The position numbers and the translations under genes are program-made. Source: UMGS172 sp045592985 (GTDB taxonomy: Bacteria; Bacillota; Clostridia; Oscillospirales; Acutalibacteraceae). Taken from it: 48,811 bases of DNA. Within the stretch, counting starts at the first letter, position 1. Each line of letters starts with the position of its first letter. The DNA is taken from assembly GCA_045592985.1 (NCBI GenBank), contig JAZNVU010000011.1, positions 1 through 48,811 of the forward strand, in the 5' to 3' direction. Positions 22,033-30,912 of the stretch are shown in pieces. A model generated the notes under the pieces. That model saw only the letters and a program-made list of their open reading frames with translations, was not told the DNA's origin and made no database searches.

Positions 22033-22257
22033 ATGAGAAAGATTGCTTTTGTGACTACTACCTCGACCTATGCTGCAAAAGGTAACGAGGTACTGAAAAA
22101 TAAAGGAATTGTAAATGAAATAAGAAAAATACAAGGCGGCACGGTGGGTGGCTGTCTGTTTGGTATAACAGTAAATGAAGATGACACTGAACAAGCGCGA
22201 ATTCTTTTGAATGAATCCGGCGTTCGTGTTATTATGGAGAAGGTTTTATCCAAATGA
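22033..22257 (+). CDS. DUF3343 protein, putative Se/S carrier (74 aa)
   Basis: The small alpha/beta protein MRKIAFVTTTSTYAAKGNEV with GGTVGGCLFGITV keeps one cysteine in a glycine-rich turn. DUF3343 proteins are often annotated as putative selenium/sulfur carriers and lie beside a cysteine desulfurase, as here, where the stop overlaps the desulfurase start (ATGA). That cysteine is the likely persulfide carrier (inference). The SD is AGGAGG. Confidence 0.83.
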   Translation: MRKIAFVTTTSTYAAKGNEVLKNKGIVNEIRKIQGGTVGGCLFGITVNEDDTEQARILLNESGVRVIMEKVLSK

Positions 22258-23408
22258 TTTACTTTGATAATGCTGCTACAACCGGAGCAAAACCCACAGT
22301 TGTTTTAAATGCTGTTCAAAGAGCGTTAAGTGACATGTCGGTGAATCCTGGAAGAGGCGGATATGAAAAATCGGTAAAATGTTCCCAGGAAATATACGAA
22401 TGCCGAAAGAAAATATCTGATTTTTTTGGTGCTGAGGCTCCCGAAAGGGTAATTTTTACGGCAAACTGCACACAAAGCATAAACCTTGTTCTAAAGGGTA
22501 TATGCCGACCCGGAGACCATGTGGTGACATCAAGCCTTGAGCATAATGCTGTTGCAAGACCGATTTATAAACTGCAAAAATTGGGAGTAGACGTTGACTA
22601 TGCTGAGGTTATTTTTGGTGATAAGGACGCAACCGTAAGGTCTTTTGACCGACTTATAAGAAATGATACTCGTATTGTCGCCGTTACCCATGCTTCCAAT
22701 GTTACCGGCTATGTTTTGCCTATAAAGGAGATAGGAGAAATATGTGCCGAACGCAACGTGCCGTTTATGGTTGATGCTGCGCAAACGGCAGGTATACTCG
22801 ATATCAACATGAGGGAACTTATGATTGACTATCTGTGCGTTGCGCCTCATAAAGGACTTTATGCTCCAATGGGTATAGGAGTGCTTATATCGCTTGGAAA
22901 TATACCCGAAACACTGTTTGAAGGCGGGACAGGTTCGTTTTCGGCAGGCTATGAACAACCTATTGATTTCCCTGACCGTTTTGAAAGCGGAACATTGAAT
23001 GTCCCTGCAATAATGGGCGTTTCTGCAGGGTTGGATTATGTAAAATCCAAGGGAACTAACGCTTTGTATCACCACGAACTTGAATTAATTAGATATATTT
23101 ATAACCGCTTATCCAATATTCAAGGTGTTATACTTTATACTCCGAGACCGGAGTTTGGTGAGTATGTCCCTACCTTGTCATTCAATGTGGAAGGCAAATC
23201 TTCTGATGAAACGGCAGTTCATTTGGCAAAAGATAATATTTGTGTAAGAGCAGGACTTCATTGTGCGCCTATGGCTCACAGAAGACTGGGAACGATTGAC
23301 GTAGGCACGGTTAGAATATGTTGTTCGTCGTATAATACCAAAAAGGAAGCAGATCTCTTTGTTGAAAGTGTAAAAAAGTTAATTTTTTATGAGAAAAATC
23401 AAAAATAA
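22254..23408 (+). CDS. Cysteine desulfurase family protein (384 aa)
   Basis: A class V aminotransferase fold. PLP lysine K200 lies in APHKGLYAPMG, the PLP contacts are THASNVTG and DAAQTAG, and the catalytic cysteine is C337 in RAGLHCAPMAHR. It releases sulfur (or selenium) from cysteine (or selenocysteine) as an enzyme-bound persulfide. It belongs to the CsdB/SufS-like group paired with DUF3343 rather than the IscS or NifS housekeeping group; no iscU or suf genes are nearby. It is translationally coupled to the DUF3343 carrier. Confidence 0.92.
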   Translation: MIYFDNAATTGAKPTVVLNAVQRALSDMSVNPGRGGYEKSVKCSQEIYECRKKISDFFGAEAPERVIFTANCTQSINLVLKGICRPGDHVVTSSLEHNAVARPIYKLQKLGVDVDYAEVIFGDKDATVRSFDRLIRNDTRIVAVTHASNVTGYVLPIKEIGEICAERNVPFMVDAAQTAGILDINMRELMIDYLCVAPHKGLYAPMGIGVLISLGNIPETLFEGGTGSFSAGYEQPIDFPDRFESGTLNVPAIMGVSAGLDYVKSKGTNALYHHELELIRYIYNRLSNIQGVILYTPRPEFGEYVPTLSFNVEGKSSDETAVHLAKDNICVRAGLHCAPMAHRRLGTIDVGTVRICCSSYNTKKEADLFVESVKKLIFYEKNQK

Positions 23409-23411
23409 CTA

Positions 23412-23440
23412 TTGATACCGCAACACTTGTATGATACAAT
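23412..23440 (+). promoter_or_regulatory. Promoter of cdaA-cdaR
   Basis: TTGATA (23412-23417), 17 nt, TACAAT (23435-23440). Confidence 0.75.
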
Positions 23441-23487
23441 ATATTGTGTATTAATAAATGAGAACGTTTTGGAAAGGATGTGTGATA

Positions 23488-24396
23488 ATGCAAGAGTTTT
23501 TCAGCGAGGTTTTTGAGATTATCAGAGGCTTTTTTGCTCAGATATTTATGGCTTTTGCCGATGTTCGTATTGCTGATATACTGGATATCGCTATTATCGC
23601 TTACATCATTTACAAAGCAATCGGATTTTTTAAAGAGACCCGCGCTAAAATTCTCATAAAAGGTCTGATTTTCCTTTTGCTCGTTTGGGTTATGGCTCAG
23701 TGGTTTGATTTGATATCACTTAAGTGGATACTTGTTAAATTCTTTGATTACGCCATTATAGCGGTTGCTATTATTTTCCAGCCGGAGTTGCGCCATGCTT
23801 TGGAAAGAATGGGTCACAGCAGTTTTGGTTGGATAGGCAACAATCACGAATCTGCCGGTAACGAAAAGTTAAAGAGTAGTATTGATAATATATGTAAAGC
23901 ATGTAGTTCAATGTCGGAAGAAAAGGTGGGCGCTCTTATAGTTTTTGAACGTTCAACACCACTGGGTGAGATAACCGCCACAGGTACTGCAATTAATGCC
24001 GACGTTTCGGAAGAACTGGTTGAAAACCTTTTCTATCCGAAATCTCCTCTCCACGATGGGGGAGTCGTTGTTCGAAAAAGCACTATTCTTGCGGCGGGTT
24101 GCATATTGCCGCTTACTGCCAATAACGAACTAAGCAAGGAACTTGGTACAAGGCATCGTGCTGCAGTTGGTATGAGTGAAACAAGTGATGCTTTAGTTGT
24201 AGTTGTGTCGGAGGAAACAGGAAAGATATCGGTTTGTTCCAACGGCACTATCGAACGTGGATTCAATCAGGTTACTCTGAGAGAAAAATTGTATAATGAG
24301 ATTTTGACCGACGATGATTACGACGGTCAAAATAAACTGACTAAGATATTTAAACGTAGCAATAAAGGAAACGATCAGCATTTATCTGACGAATAG
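23488..24396 (+). CDS. cdaA: Diadenylate cyclase CdaA
   Basis: It makes cyclic di-AMP from two ATP, controlling potassium and osmolyte transport and wall homeostasis. Three N-terminal helices (about 30-95) are followed by the DAC domain with GALIVFERSTPLGEI and GTRHRAAVG (RHR at 212-214). The metal/substrate motif normally DGA reads DGG (180-182, SPLHDGGVVV). The aspartate is retained. The start ATG 23488 follows AAAGGA. Its partner cdaR follows 29 nt later. Confidence 0.95.
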   Translation: MQEFFSEVFEIIRGFFAQIFMAFADVRIADILDIAIIAYIIYKAIGFFKETRAKILIKGLIFLLLVWVMAQWFDLISLKWILVKFFDYAIIAVAIIFQPELRHALERMGHSSFGWIGNNHESAGNEKLKSSIDNICKACSSMSEEKVGALIVFERSTPLGEITATGTAINADVSEELVENLFYPKSPLHDGGVVVRKSTILAAGCILPLTANNELSKELGTRHRAAVGMSETSDALVVVVSEETGKISVCSNGTIERGFNQVTLREKLYNEILTDDDYDGQNKLTKIFKRSNKGNDQHLSDE

Positions 24397-24425
24397 ATTA
24401 AGATTTTGAAAGGAGCGTGACGGAG

Positions 24426-25790
24426 ATGATCAATCTGAACCCGGTATCATGGATAAGCAAGTTATTTGATAACAAAAAGTTTCTTGTGGCTTTTTCCGTG
24501 ATTTGTGCCATTGTCTTTTGGTTAGTGATCGATATTGCCGAGAATCCGTCACGCGATATTACATTTAATGATGTATCGGTCACCGTTGCAGACCAGGTCG
24601 ATGATAATGACCGTACATTAATCCCGCTTGGAGATTATACCGATTCTGTATCAGTAACTGTTAACGGCCCCGGTTACATTGTAAGTACTGTATCAAAAGA
24701 TGATATTGTCGTGTCGGTCAAGTCGTATGCCGAGGTTTCACAACCCGGCACTTATGTGCTTACACTTACGGCATCGGTTTCCAAAAACGACTGTGAGGTT
24801 GTCAGCGTTTCTCCTTCTTATATTCAGGTTGTATACGATTACAATACTGTTGCCGAAGTCCCGGTTGAAATAGATGTTTCGGAATATCAGGCTTTCTTGG
24901 GTGAAGGCTGTGAGATTGATACTGCTAAGAGTAAGTTGCGTAATGACTCAGACAGTTCTGAAATCACTACTCTTTCGGTTAAAGGCCCTTCGGAGTTTAT
25001 ATCTGCTTTGAGCAAAGTTGTCGCAAAGCCTGTGTTGTCGGGTGCTGAAGTGTCTTCTGAGTCCAAGAATTTCAGTGATGTACAACTCATTTTCTATGAT
25101 GCGCTTGGGAATGTTATTGACTCTGGATCATTGGAGTATAGTGTTGACCATTATCTTCGTGTTGTTGTGTTTAAACGTGCTGAAGTGCAAATTGTTCCGA
25201 CCTTTATTAATCTTCCTGCTTGTTACGCGCAGTCTGACAGTGGAATGCCACCGTTTACGCTTTATCGCAACGATGAGCGTGCAAGAGCGAGAACCGAGAT
25301 TACTCAAATTGAAGTAAAAGGCCCTGCCGAAAAGATTGATGCGCTCATTAACGAAGGCTTGAAGTTGACACCTATCGATTTCTCACAGATAGACAGCAAT
25401 GATGATTCTTCGTTCTTGTGTTCATTTATTCTTGATGAGGGTGTTGAAATCGTTGACGGTACCGAAGAAATCATTGTTGAACTTAATTTTGGAGGAAAAC
25501 TGTCGGTAAGTAAAGAAATTTCGATAGCTCCGGATAAGATAAAACTTGTAAATACCGGTGGTAAATCATTGACCATCAACTATACAGGTGCCATTAAAGT
25601 TACGCTCTGTGGCAATGCCAATGATATCAGAAAGATTAAGGCAAGCGACATTGAACTTACCATAGACTGTGCAGGTGGATCAATTTCTGAAAATGGAGAG
25701 GACAAGTTGATATCAGTTTCGGTCAATGCGAAATACAGAGCCTGGAAGATTAAAATAAATAAGGCTCAGGTACAGGTTGTTATAATATAG
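24426..25790 (+). CDS. cdaR: CdaA regulator CdaR (YbbR-domain protein)
   Basis: 454 aa with one N-terminal membrane anchor (about 20-40, VAFSVICAIVFWLVIDIAEN) and an extracytoplasmic part made of repeated YbbR domains (DVSVTV..., VEIDVSEYQ, VQIVPTFINLPA, KIKLVNTGGKS). CdaR binds CdaA and tunes its activity. ATG 24426 was chosen because the GTG at 24417 is only 2 nt from AAAGGAG. The third gene of the usual triad, glmM, is absent: a terminator follows at once. Confidence 0.93.
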   Translation: MINLNPVSWISKLFDNKKFLVAFSVICAIVFWLVIDIAENPSRDITFNDVSVTVADQVDDNDRTLIPLGDYTDSVSVTVNGPGYIVSTVSKDDIVVSVKSYAEVSQPGTYVLTLTASVSKNDCEVVSVSPSYIQVVYDYNTVAEVPVEIDVSEYQAFLGEGCEIDTAKSKLRNDSDSSEITTLSVKGPSEFISALSKVVAKPVLSGAEVSSESKNFSDVQLIFYDALGNVIDSGSLEYSVDHYLRVVVFKRAEVQIVPTFINLPACYAQSDSGMPPFTLYRNDERARARTEITQIEVKGPAEKIDALINEGLKLTPIDFSQIDSNDDSSFLCSFILDEGVEIVDGTEEIIVELNFGGKLSVSKEISIAPDKIKLVNTGGKSLTINYTGAIKVTLCGNANDIRKIKASDIELTIDCAGGSISENGEDKLISVSVNAKYRAWKIKINKAQVQVVII

Positions 25791-25794
25791 TTTT

Positions 25795-25840
25795 AAAAGA
25801 CCGTGCGGGTGAGTTCAGAGTAGCCCAACGGTCTTTTTTT
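25795..25840 (+). terminator. Terminator of cdaA-cdaR
   Basis: AAAGACCGT pairs with ACGGTCTTT, with an inner GGG/CCC, followed by seven T. Confidence 0.88.
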
Positions 25841-25868
25841 GACACGGACTGGCCGTATTTCATACAAT
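25839..25868 (+). promoter_or_regulatory. Promoter abutting the cdaR terminator
   Basis: TTGACA (25839-25844) begins within the terminator T-run; 18 nt later is TACAAT (25863-25868). The transcript should begin about at a GGCGCT-TTAC-AGCGCC hairpin (25877-25892), a 5'-end structure that often stabilises mRNA. Confidence 0.75.
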
Positions 25869-25922
25869 GTACAGGTGGCGCTTTACAGCGCCGTTACTTT
25901 GTTTGAGGTAAGGTGATGTCTT

Positions 25923-26258
25923 TTGAATGTTTTTGCAGGTATTATGATCGTGGTGTTTTTCATGATCGGTATTGTCAGTTCTATAAAATGGTTGGTACTT
26001 AAATTTGTTGCAACGGGAAATAATGGTTCAAGGCTTTACGCCGTTATGTTGAGAGGAAATTCTGCCGATATTGAACTACAATTGGCTATTGAAACACTGG
26101 GATGGGACCATACGCTCTCAGGTGTCAAAGCCTATGCTGTTGATTGCGGCATCTCCGAAGAGTGCTACGATACTTGCAGTAAAATGTGTAATGACGGTCG
26201 TTTTAAACTTTTGACGGTTGACGAGTTTTCTAAAATGCTAAAAATTTATTCTGAATAA
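25923..26258 (+). CDS. Small membrane-anchored protein of unknown function (111 aa)
   Basis: The probable TTG start at 25923 has AAGGTG 7 nt before. One N-terminal membrane helix (about 5-30) is followed by about 80 cytoplasmic residues containing four cysteines (VDCGISEECYDTCSKMC). No known domain is recognised. It is first in the transcription unit with recD2, comF and the MreB-like gene and is 17 nt before recD2, which does not reveal a role. Confidence 0.68.
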   Translation: MNVFAGIMIVVFFMIGIVSSIKWLVLKFVATGNNGSRLYAVMLRGNSADIELQLAIETLGWDHTLSGVKAYAVDCGISEECYDTCSKMCNDGRFKLLTVDEFSKMLKIYSE

Positions 26259-26275
26259 AAGAAGGGGTGAAACAT

Positions 26276-28477
26276 GTGTCGGGACTATCTTATGAAATTA
26301 TAAAAGGTACGGTTAAGCGCATTGTGTACAGTAGTGCTGACACAGGTTTTACTGTTATTGAAATTGAAAATTCAGGCGAAACCGAAACTGTAGTCGGCGT
26401 GTTACAGGATGTAGTTGTAGGTGAGGAACTTGAACTTACAGGAAAATATGTTTTGCATCCTGTGTACGGTCAGCAATTCAAAGCAGAAGCCTGCATTAAG
26501 ACCTTGCCTTCGGGTTCTGCAGCAATTTTAAGGTATCTTTCATCAGGAATCATTAAAGGCATCGGCCCTGCAACTGCTAAAAGAATAGTTGAGTTGTTTA
26601 AAGACGATACATTCCTCGTTATGGAAAAGGAGCCTGAACGCCTTGCAACAATTAAGGGTATAAGTCGTCAAAAAGCAGAGCAAATAAGTGCCGATATTTC
26701 AAGCAGACGGTCTTTAAGAGAACTTTGTATGAGGCTTGCAGGTTACGGCATATCCGCCGACGATGCAGTTTCGGCGTTAAAAGTTTTGGGTGAAACTGCG
26801 GCTGAACAGATAGAATCAAATCCGTATCTTTTATGCAACGATGGTATTGGTTGGGATTTTGAAAGAGCTGATGAAATCGGCAAAAGGTTGGAAATACCGA
26901 CCAATAATACCGAACGTCTATGTGCAGGTATCATGTATGTTATAAGACATAATTTGTTCAACGGTCATACCTGTTTGCCCAAAACACGTGTGCTTAAAAT
27001 ATCGGTTGAACTGCTGGAATGTGACGAAAGGCTTGTTGACGATACCTTTGAAGTTTTATATGACCGAAAACAATTACAACAATTATCAATAGACGGTGAG
27101 TCTTTTGTTTCATTATCCGAGGTTTTTGACCATGAAGCGTACATAGCCAACCGTTTGCAACTTGAACTGTCGCTGTCGGGCCAGTTAAAACCTTTAACAG
27201 ACAGGGAAGTATTGAAGGCAGGTCAAAAACTAGGTATTACATTTGAAGAACTTCAAAAAGAAGCTATAGCGGCAAGCCTTGAATCGGGTGTGTTTATTCT
27301 CACCGGCGGCCCCGGAACCGGAAAAACTACTGCAGTAAACGGAATAATCGAGGTTATGGAGAGCCGTAATATGAAAGTATCACTTGCGGCTCCTACAGGA
27401 CGCGCTGCAAAACGTCTCTCTGAACTGACGGGACGTGAAGCTAAAACGATACATCGTTTGCTTGAAGTTGGCACCTCGGACGACGGCAAGAGTCATATTT
27501 TTGTTCGCAACGAAAAAAACCCGCTTGAAGCAGAGGCGGTTATAATTGATGAGATGTCTATGGTTGATGTTTCGTTGTTTGATGCGTTGCTAAGGGCGTT
27601 AAGAATGGGAACCCGTATTGTGCTTGTTGGTGACTCCGATCAGTTGCCGAGCGTAGGAGCAGGTAACGTACTTCGTGACCTTATTGATTCGGGAAGATTT
27701 AATTGTATACGTCTTCAAAAGGTGTTTAGACAAGCCTTGCAAAGTAAAATAATTGTCAACGCTCATAATATTATTAACGGCAACGAGTTAGAACTTGACT
27801 GCCGTGATTCCGACTTTTTTATGCTCGAGCAGAAGACTCCGCAGCAGGCTTTAAAACTTGTTACCGACCTTTATTGCCGCAGGTTGCCCGAAGCATACGG
27901 ATTTTCTCCTGCTGACGACATTCAAGTACTTTGTCCCTCAAAAAAAATGGAACTTGGCACTATTAATATCAATAATATCCTGCAGGAACAGATAAATCCC
28001 TCTTCTGAGGACAAGCCTGAGATTGCTTTTAAAGGCTTTGTACTCAGAAAAGGCGACAAGGTCATGCAGATTAAAAACAATTATGACATAGTTTGGGAAG
28101 ATGACGATGGCAATGTCGGTATGGGCGTATTTAACGGAGATGTGGGTATATTAGAGGATATTGACGTGCAAAACCGCGAACTGACTGTCAGGTTTATTGA
28201 CCGAGTTGCTTCGTACTCGGGTGAGCAAGTGGGTCAACTAGAACTGGCTTATGCTGTTACCGTACATAAAAGTCAAGGAAGTGAGTTTGACTGTGTTATA
28301 TTGCCATTGCTTTCGTTCCCATATCAACTTAAATACCGAAATCTTTTATATACCGCTGTTACGAGAGCCAAAAAATTACTTATAATTGTGGGTAGTCGTG
28401 AGGTAGTAAAGCAAATGTCTGCCAATGTGAAAAAGACAATGCGATATACTGCACTTAAACATTTAATGATAAAATGA
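26276..28477 (+). CDS. recD2: ATP-dependent DNA helicase RecD2
   Basis: A 5'-3' SF1 helicase of the RecD-like/TraA type without RecBC partners, involved in replication and repair. An N-terminal OB-like and helix-hairpin-helix region (SGIIKGIGPATAKRIVE, IKGISRQKAEQI) precedes Walker A GGPGTGKTT at about 344, Walker B VIIDEMSM, VLVGDSDQLPSVGAGNVL and the UvrD-like C-terminal motif AYAVTVHKSQGSEFD. The start is GTG 26276 with GAAGGGG 8 nt before; an in-frame GTG at 26267 overlaps that SD. It overlaps comF by 4 nt. Confidence 0.94.
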   Translation: MSGLSYEIIKGTVKRIVYSSADTGFTVIEIENSGETETVVGVLQDVVVGEELELTGKYVLHPVYGQQFKAEACIKTLPSGSAAILRYLSSGIIKGIGPATAKRIVELFKDDTFLVMEKEPERLATIKGISRQKAEQISADISSRRSLRELCMRLAGYGISADDAVSALKVLGETAAEQIESNPYLLCNDGIGWDFERADEIGKRLEIPTNNTERLCAGIMYVIRHNLFNGHTCLPKTRVLKISVELLECDERLVDDTFEVLYDRKQLQQLSIDGESFVSLSEVFDHEAYIANRLQLELSLSGQLKPLTDREVLKAGQKLGITFEELQKEAIAASLESGVFILTGGPGTGKTTAVNGIIEVMESRNMKVSLAAPTGRAAKRLSELTGREAKTIHRLLEVGTSDDGKSHIFVRNEKNPLEAEAVIIDEMSMVDVSLFDALLRALRMGTRIVLVGDSDQLPSVGAGNVLRDLIDSGRFNCIRLQKVFRQALQSKIIVNAHNIINGNELELDCRDSDFFMLEQKTPQQALKLVTDLYCRRLPEAYGFSPADDIQVLCPSKKMELGTININNILQEQINPSSEDKPEIAFKGFVLRKGDKVMQIKNNYDIVWEDDDGNVGMGVFNGDVGILEDIDVQNRELTVRFIDRVASYSGEQVGQLELAYAVTVHKSQGSEFDCVILPLLSFPYQLKYRNLLYTAVTRAKKLLIIVGSREVVKQMSANVKKTMRYTALKHLMIK

Positions 28478-29208
28478 AAGATGAACTGAAAATTATATTT
28501 AAAGGGTTGAATGACCTTGTTTTCCCTCCGCGTTGTCCTTGCTGCGGTGATGTGGGTACTGATGACGAGCCGTGTGAAGATTGTCGTACACAACTCAATA
28601 AATGTCGTATCTTTACTGATACTTGTCATAAATGCGGTAACAGACTGAGGCTTTGCGATTGCGGAAAGTTCAACAATCTGTTTACCGGTATTTCGGGTGC
28701 GTTTTGGAATAAAGATGTTGCTAGAGATGCGGTTTACAAAATGAAATTTTGGGACGGCGTATATGCCACTGATTATTTTGGCCGGCAGGCGGCTCTCAGT
28801 TTTTTAAGAAAGTTTCCGGATGTCAGACCCGATTTAGTTGTGGCTGTGCCTGCGACAAAACGTTCAATCGCCGACAGAGGATATAATCAAGCCGAACTCA
28901 TGGCAAAATCCGTAGCCAAACGGTTAGAATTACCGTTTGATAGCAAGATACTTATAAAAATCAAAGAAAACCGAAAACAACACGATTTGGGAGCCGAAGA
29001 GCGCAGAGCAAATGTTAAAGGTGTATATAGAGTTACAACGGAACTTCATGGGAAGACGGTTTTACTGGTAGATGATATAAAGACTACCGGTTTGACATTA
29101 AGCGAATGTGCAAAGCAGTTGAGACTTAATGGTGCAGATGAGGTTTATACTGCAGTAGCACTAATAACCGAGAAGGGCACTTGTAATTTGAGTGACGGTG
29201 AAATATAA
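28474..29208 (+). CDS. comF: ComF-family phosphoribosyltransferase-like protein
   Basis: 244 aa. A cysteine-rich N-terminal zinc region (RCPCCGDV, CEDC, CHKCGNRLRLCDCG) is followed by a type I phosphoribosyltransferase domain with the PRPP loop VLLVDDIKTTGLTL and the ComF block RGYNQAELMAK...RKQHDLGAEERRANV. ComF supports uptake of transforming DNA in competent Gram-positives. Coupling to recD2 by ATGA overlap is consistent with DNA processing. No comE genes are in the window. Confidence 0.92.
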   Translation: MKDELKIIFKGLNDLVFPPRCPCCGDVGTDDEPCEDCRTQLNKCRIFTDTCHKCGNRLRLCDCGKFNNLFTGISGAFWNKDVARDAVYKMKFWDGVYATDYFGRQAALSFLRKFPDVRPDLVVAVPATKRSIADRGYNQAELMAKSVAKRLELPFDSKILIKIKENRKQHDLGAEERRANVKGVYRVTTELHGKTVLLVDDIKTTGLTLSECAKQLRLNGADEVYTAVALITEKGTCNLSDGEI

Positions 29209-29231
29209 TATAGTTAAAGTGAGGTGTTACT

Positions 29232-30254
29232 ATGCCCATAGATGTTGCTATTGATTTAGGAACATATAAAACAGTTATTTACAGTTATAACAGAATATTA
29301 CTTGAAGAACCGACTGTTGCAACGGTTGAAAGCGAAACTTTTCAGCCGATTTGTTTTGGTAGCCGTGCAAAGGATATGGTGGGACGCACTTCTGAAAATA
29401 TTGAAACGGTCTTTCCAATTCAACGTGGTATGATAGCCGACTATGATGTTGCAGAGCAGATGCTTAGTGAATACATGAGCAGGTCAATAGGTAAAAGACT
29501 AATTAAACCCAGGGTTATTGTTGCTATGCCTTCAGGCGCAACCTCTATTCAGCGTCGTTCGGTCGCTAATGCGGTTGCAACGGCAGGAGGCAGAAGTGCA
29601 CAGATAATTGATACGGCGTTTGCTGCGGCTTTGGGCATGGGTATTGATTTTTCAAAACCCGGCGGTAAATTGGTAGTCGATATCGGAGCAGGTGTTACCG
29701 ACGTTGCTGCTTTGTCGGCAGGCGGTATTGTGCAGTGTGATTCAGTGCCGGTTGGCTCTATCGATTTTGAAGAGGCTATCATCAAATATGTCCGTAAAGA
29801 GTTTAATGTTTTGATAGGGTGGCTCACCGCCGAGGAAATAAAACTTCAGATAGGTTCTGTAGTGCCGCGTTCGGAAGAGGTCACAATTAAGGCTAAAGGA
29901 AGAAATCTTTTTACAGGTTTACCTCAGATATTTGATATTTCGTCTAGTGATGTTTATTCGGCAATGTATGATGTTGCCGAGTCTATTTGCAAGGCAATTA
30001 AAGGAGTTATCGAAAAGACCGACCCCGATATTGTTGCCGATATCATGGCAGATAGGGTAAATGTTGCAGGTGGTGGTGCTTACGTAAATGGTATGGAAGA
30101 ACTGCTGTCACAGTATCTTAGTTGCGAAGTCCGTATCCACCGCGACGCAGAACATTGCGTGGCAAGAGGTGCATACTATGCACTAAAACACCCTTCGTTG
30201 CTTAAAGATATCGATTTTGAACTGAGAAATATACAAGACCTTATAGTTGAATAG
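29232..30254 (+). CDS. MreB/Mbl-like rod-shape actin homologue (340 aa)
   Basis: It has the actin ATPase fold: IDLGTYKTVIY (phosphate 1), VVDIGAGVTDVAALS (phosphate 2), VAGGGAYVNGME and the connecting motif PIQRGMIADYDVAEQML. The phosphate-1 loop differs from the usual DLGTAN(T) of MreB, and mreC/mreD do not follow, so this is probably an Mbl/MreBH-type paralogue rather than the main MreB. It should polymerise under the membrane and guide lateral wall synthesis. The SD is GAGGTG. Confidence 0.87.
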   Translation: MPIDVAIDLGTYKTVIYSYNRILLEEPTVATVESETFQPICFGSRAKDMVGRTSENIETVFPIQRGMIADYDVAEQMLSEYMSRSIGKRLIKPRVIVAMPSGATSIQRRSVANAVATAGGRSAQIIDTAFAAALGMGIDFSKPGGKLVVDIGAGVTDVAALSAGGIVQCDSVPVGSIDFEEAIIKYVRKEFNVLIGWLTAEEIKLQIGSVVPRSEEVTIKAKGRNLFTGLPQIFDISSSDVYSAMYDVAESICKAIKGVIEKTDPDIVADIMADRVNVAGGGAYVNGMEELLSQYLSCEVRIHRDAEHCVARGAYYALKHPSLLKDIDFELRNIQDLIVE

Positions 30255-30291
30255 CGTTTTAAAAAATATTTTAAAAACTATAAAAAAACAC

Positions 30292-30320
30292 TTGATTTTT
30301 GTGTTTGTTTGTGGTAATAT
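30292..30320 (+). promoter_or_regulatory. Promoter of rplS
   Basis: TTGATT (30292-30297), 17 nt, TAATAT (30315-30320), giving a leader of about 145 nt before rplS. Confidence 0.68.
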
Positions 30321-30329
30321 ACTTGAGCA

Positions 30330-30440
30330 TTTGATTTCGTCGGTTTCCTTGCCGATGGGTTTGATGCCGTTTAACGACACCAAAGCGGGTAGTCCTCTGC
30401 TTTTGCGGTACAGTGCCGCCTGTTGTTTGAAAGTTATGAA
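30330..30440 (+). promoter_or_regulatory. Ribosomal protein L19 leader
   Basis: The leader contains hairpin CGTCGG/CCGATG (30338-30357), then ACGACACCAAAGCGGGTAG and TCCTCTGCTTTTG forming an AAAGC/GCTTT stem, and GCGG/CCGC. The CACCAAAGCGG-AGTCCTCTGC block is what I recall of Firmicute L19 leaders (RF00556), bound by L19 for autoregulation. A covariance search would settle it. Confidence 0.72.
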
Positions 30441-30472
30441 TGCCTGATGAAAAATTTAAGGAGGAAATAAAA

Positions 30473-30814
30473 ATGGATTTCGTTAAAGAGATTTCTGCCG
30501 GTATGCTTAAGGCAGACGCTCCCGAGATTAAAATCGGTAGCACCGTTCGTGTTCACGTTAGAATCACTGAAGGAGATAAGTCGAGAATTCAGGTTTTCGA
30601 GGGTACCGTTATTGCAAAGAATAACAGTGGTATTGCTGAGACCTTCACCGTTCGTCGCCTTTCTTATGGCGTAGGTGTTGAGCGTGTATTCCCTGTACAT
30701 TCTCCCAACGTTGATAAAGTTGAACTTGTCAGAACCGGTAAAATCCGCAGAGCAAAACTTTACTACCTCCGTGACAGAGTTGGTAAAGCAGCTAAAGTTA
30801 AAGAACAACTTTAA
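30473..30814 (+). CDS. rplS: 50S ribosomal protein L19
   Basis: 113 aa, near the usual 115. Family marks are IKIGSTVRVHVRITEGDKSRIQ, FEGTVIAKNNSGIAETFTVR and GVGVERVFPVHSPNVDKVEL. It lies at the 30S-50S interface. The start is ATG 30473 after AAGGAGG. It is monocistronic: a leader stands before it and a terminator after it. In many Firmicutes rplS is followed by lepB, rbgA and rnhB, the order found here. Confidence 0.97.
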   Translation: MDFVKEISAGMLKADAPEIKIGSTVRVHVRITEGDKSRIQVFEGTVIAKNNSGIAETFTVRRLSYGVGVERVFPVHSPNVDKVELVRTGKIRRAKLYYLRDRVGKAAKVKEQL

Positions 30815-30835
30815 TTTTACAAAAACTTTAAAAAA

Positions 30836-30865
30836 GGAAGCAAGAAAACCCTTGCTTCCTTTTTT
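30836..30865 (+). terminator. rplS terminator
   Basis: GGAAGCAAG-AAAACC-CTTGCTTCC followed by six T. Confidence 0.93.
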
Positions 30866-30880
30866 GTTATTATGTATAAT
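30852..30880 (+). promoter_or_regulatory. Promoter of lepB overlapping the rplS terminator
   Basis: The -35 TTGCTT (30852-30857) is part of the terminator's 3' arm; 17 nt later is a perfect TATAAT (30875-30880). Confidence 0.78.
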
Positions 30881-30912
30881 GTAAATGTAATTCTTAATTG
30901 GCGGTGTTAAAT

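Noticed and set aside
23400..23487. ydaO/yuaA (c-di-AMP) riboswitch near cdaA
   Set aside because: None of the conserved blocks is present in this short leader or in the antiporter leader at 5845-6117.
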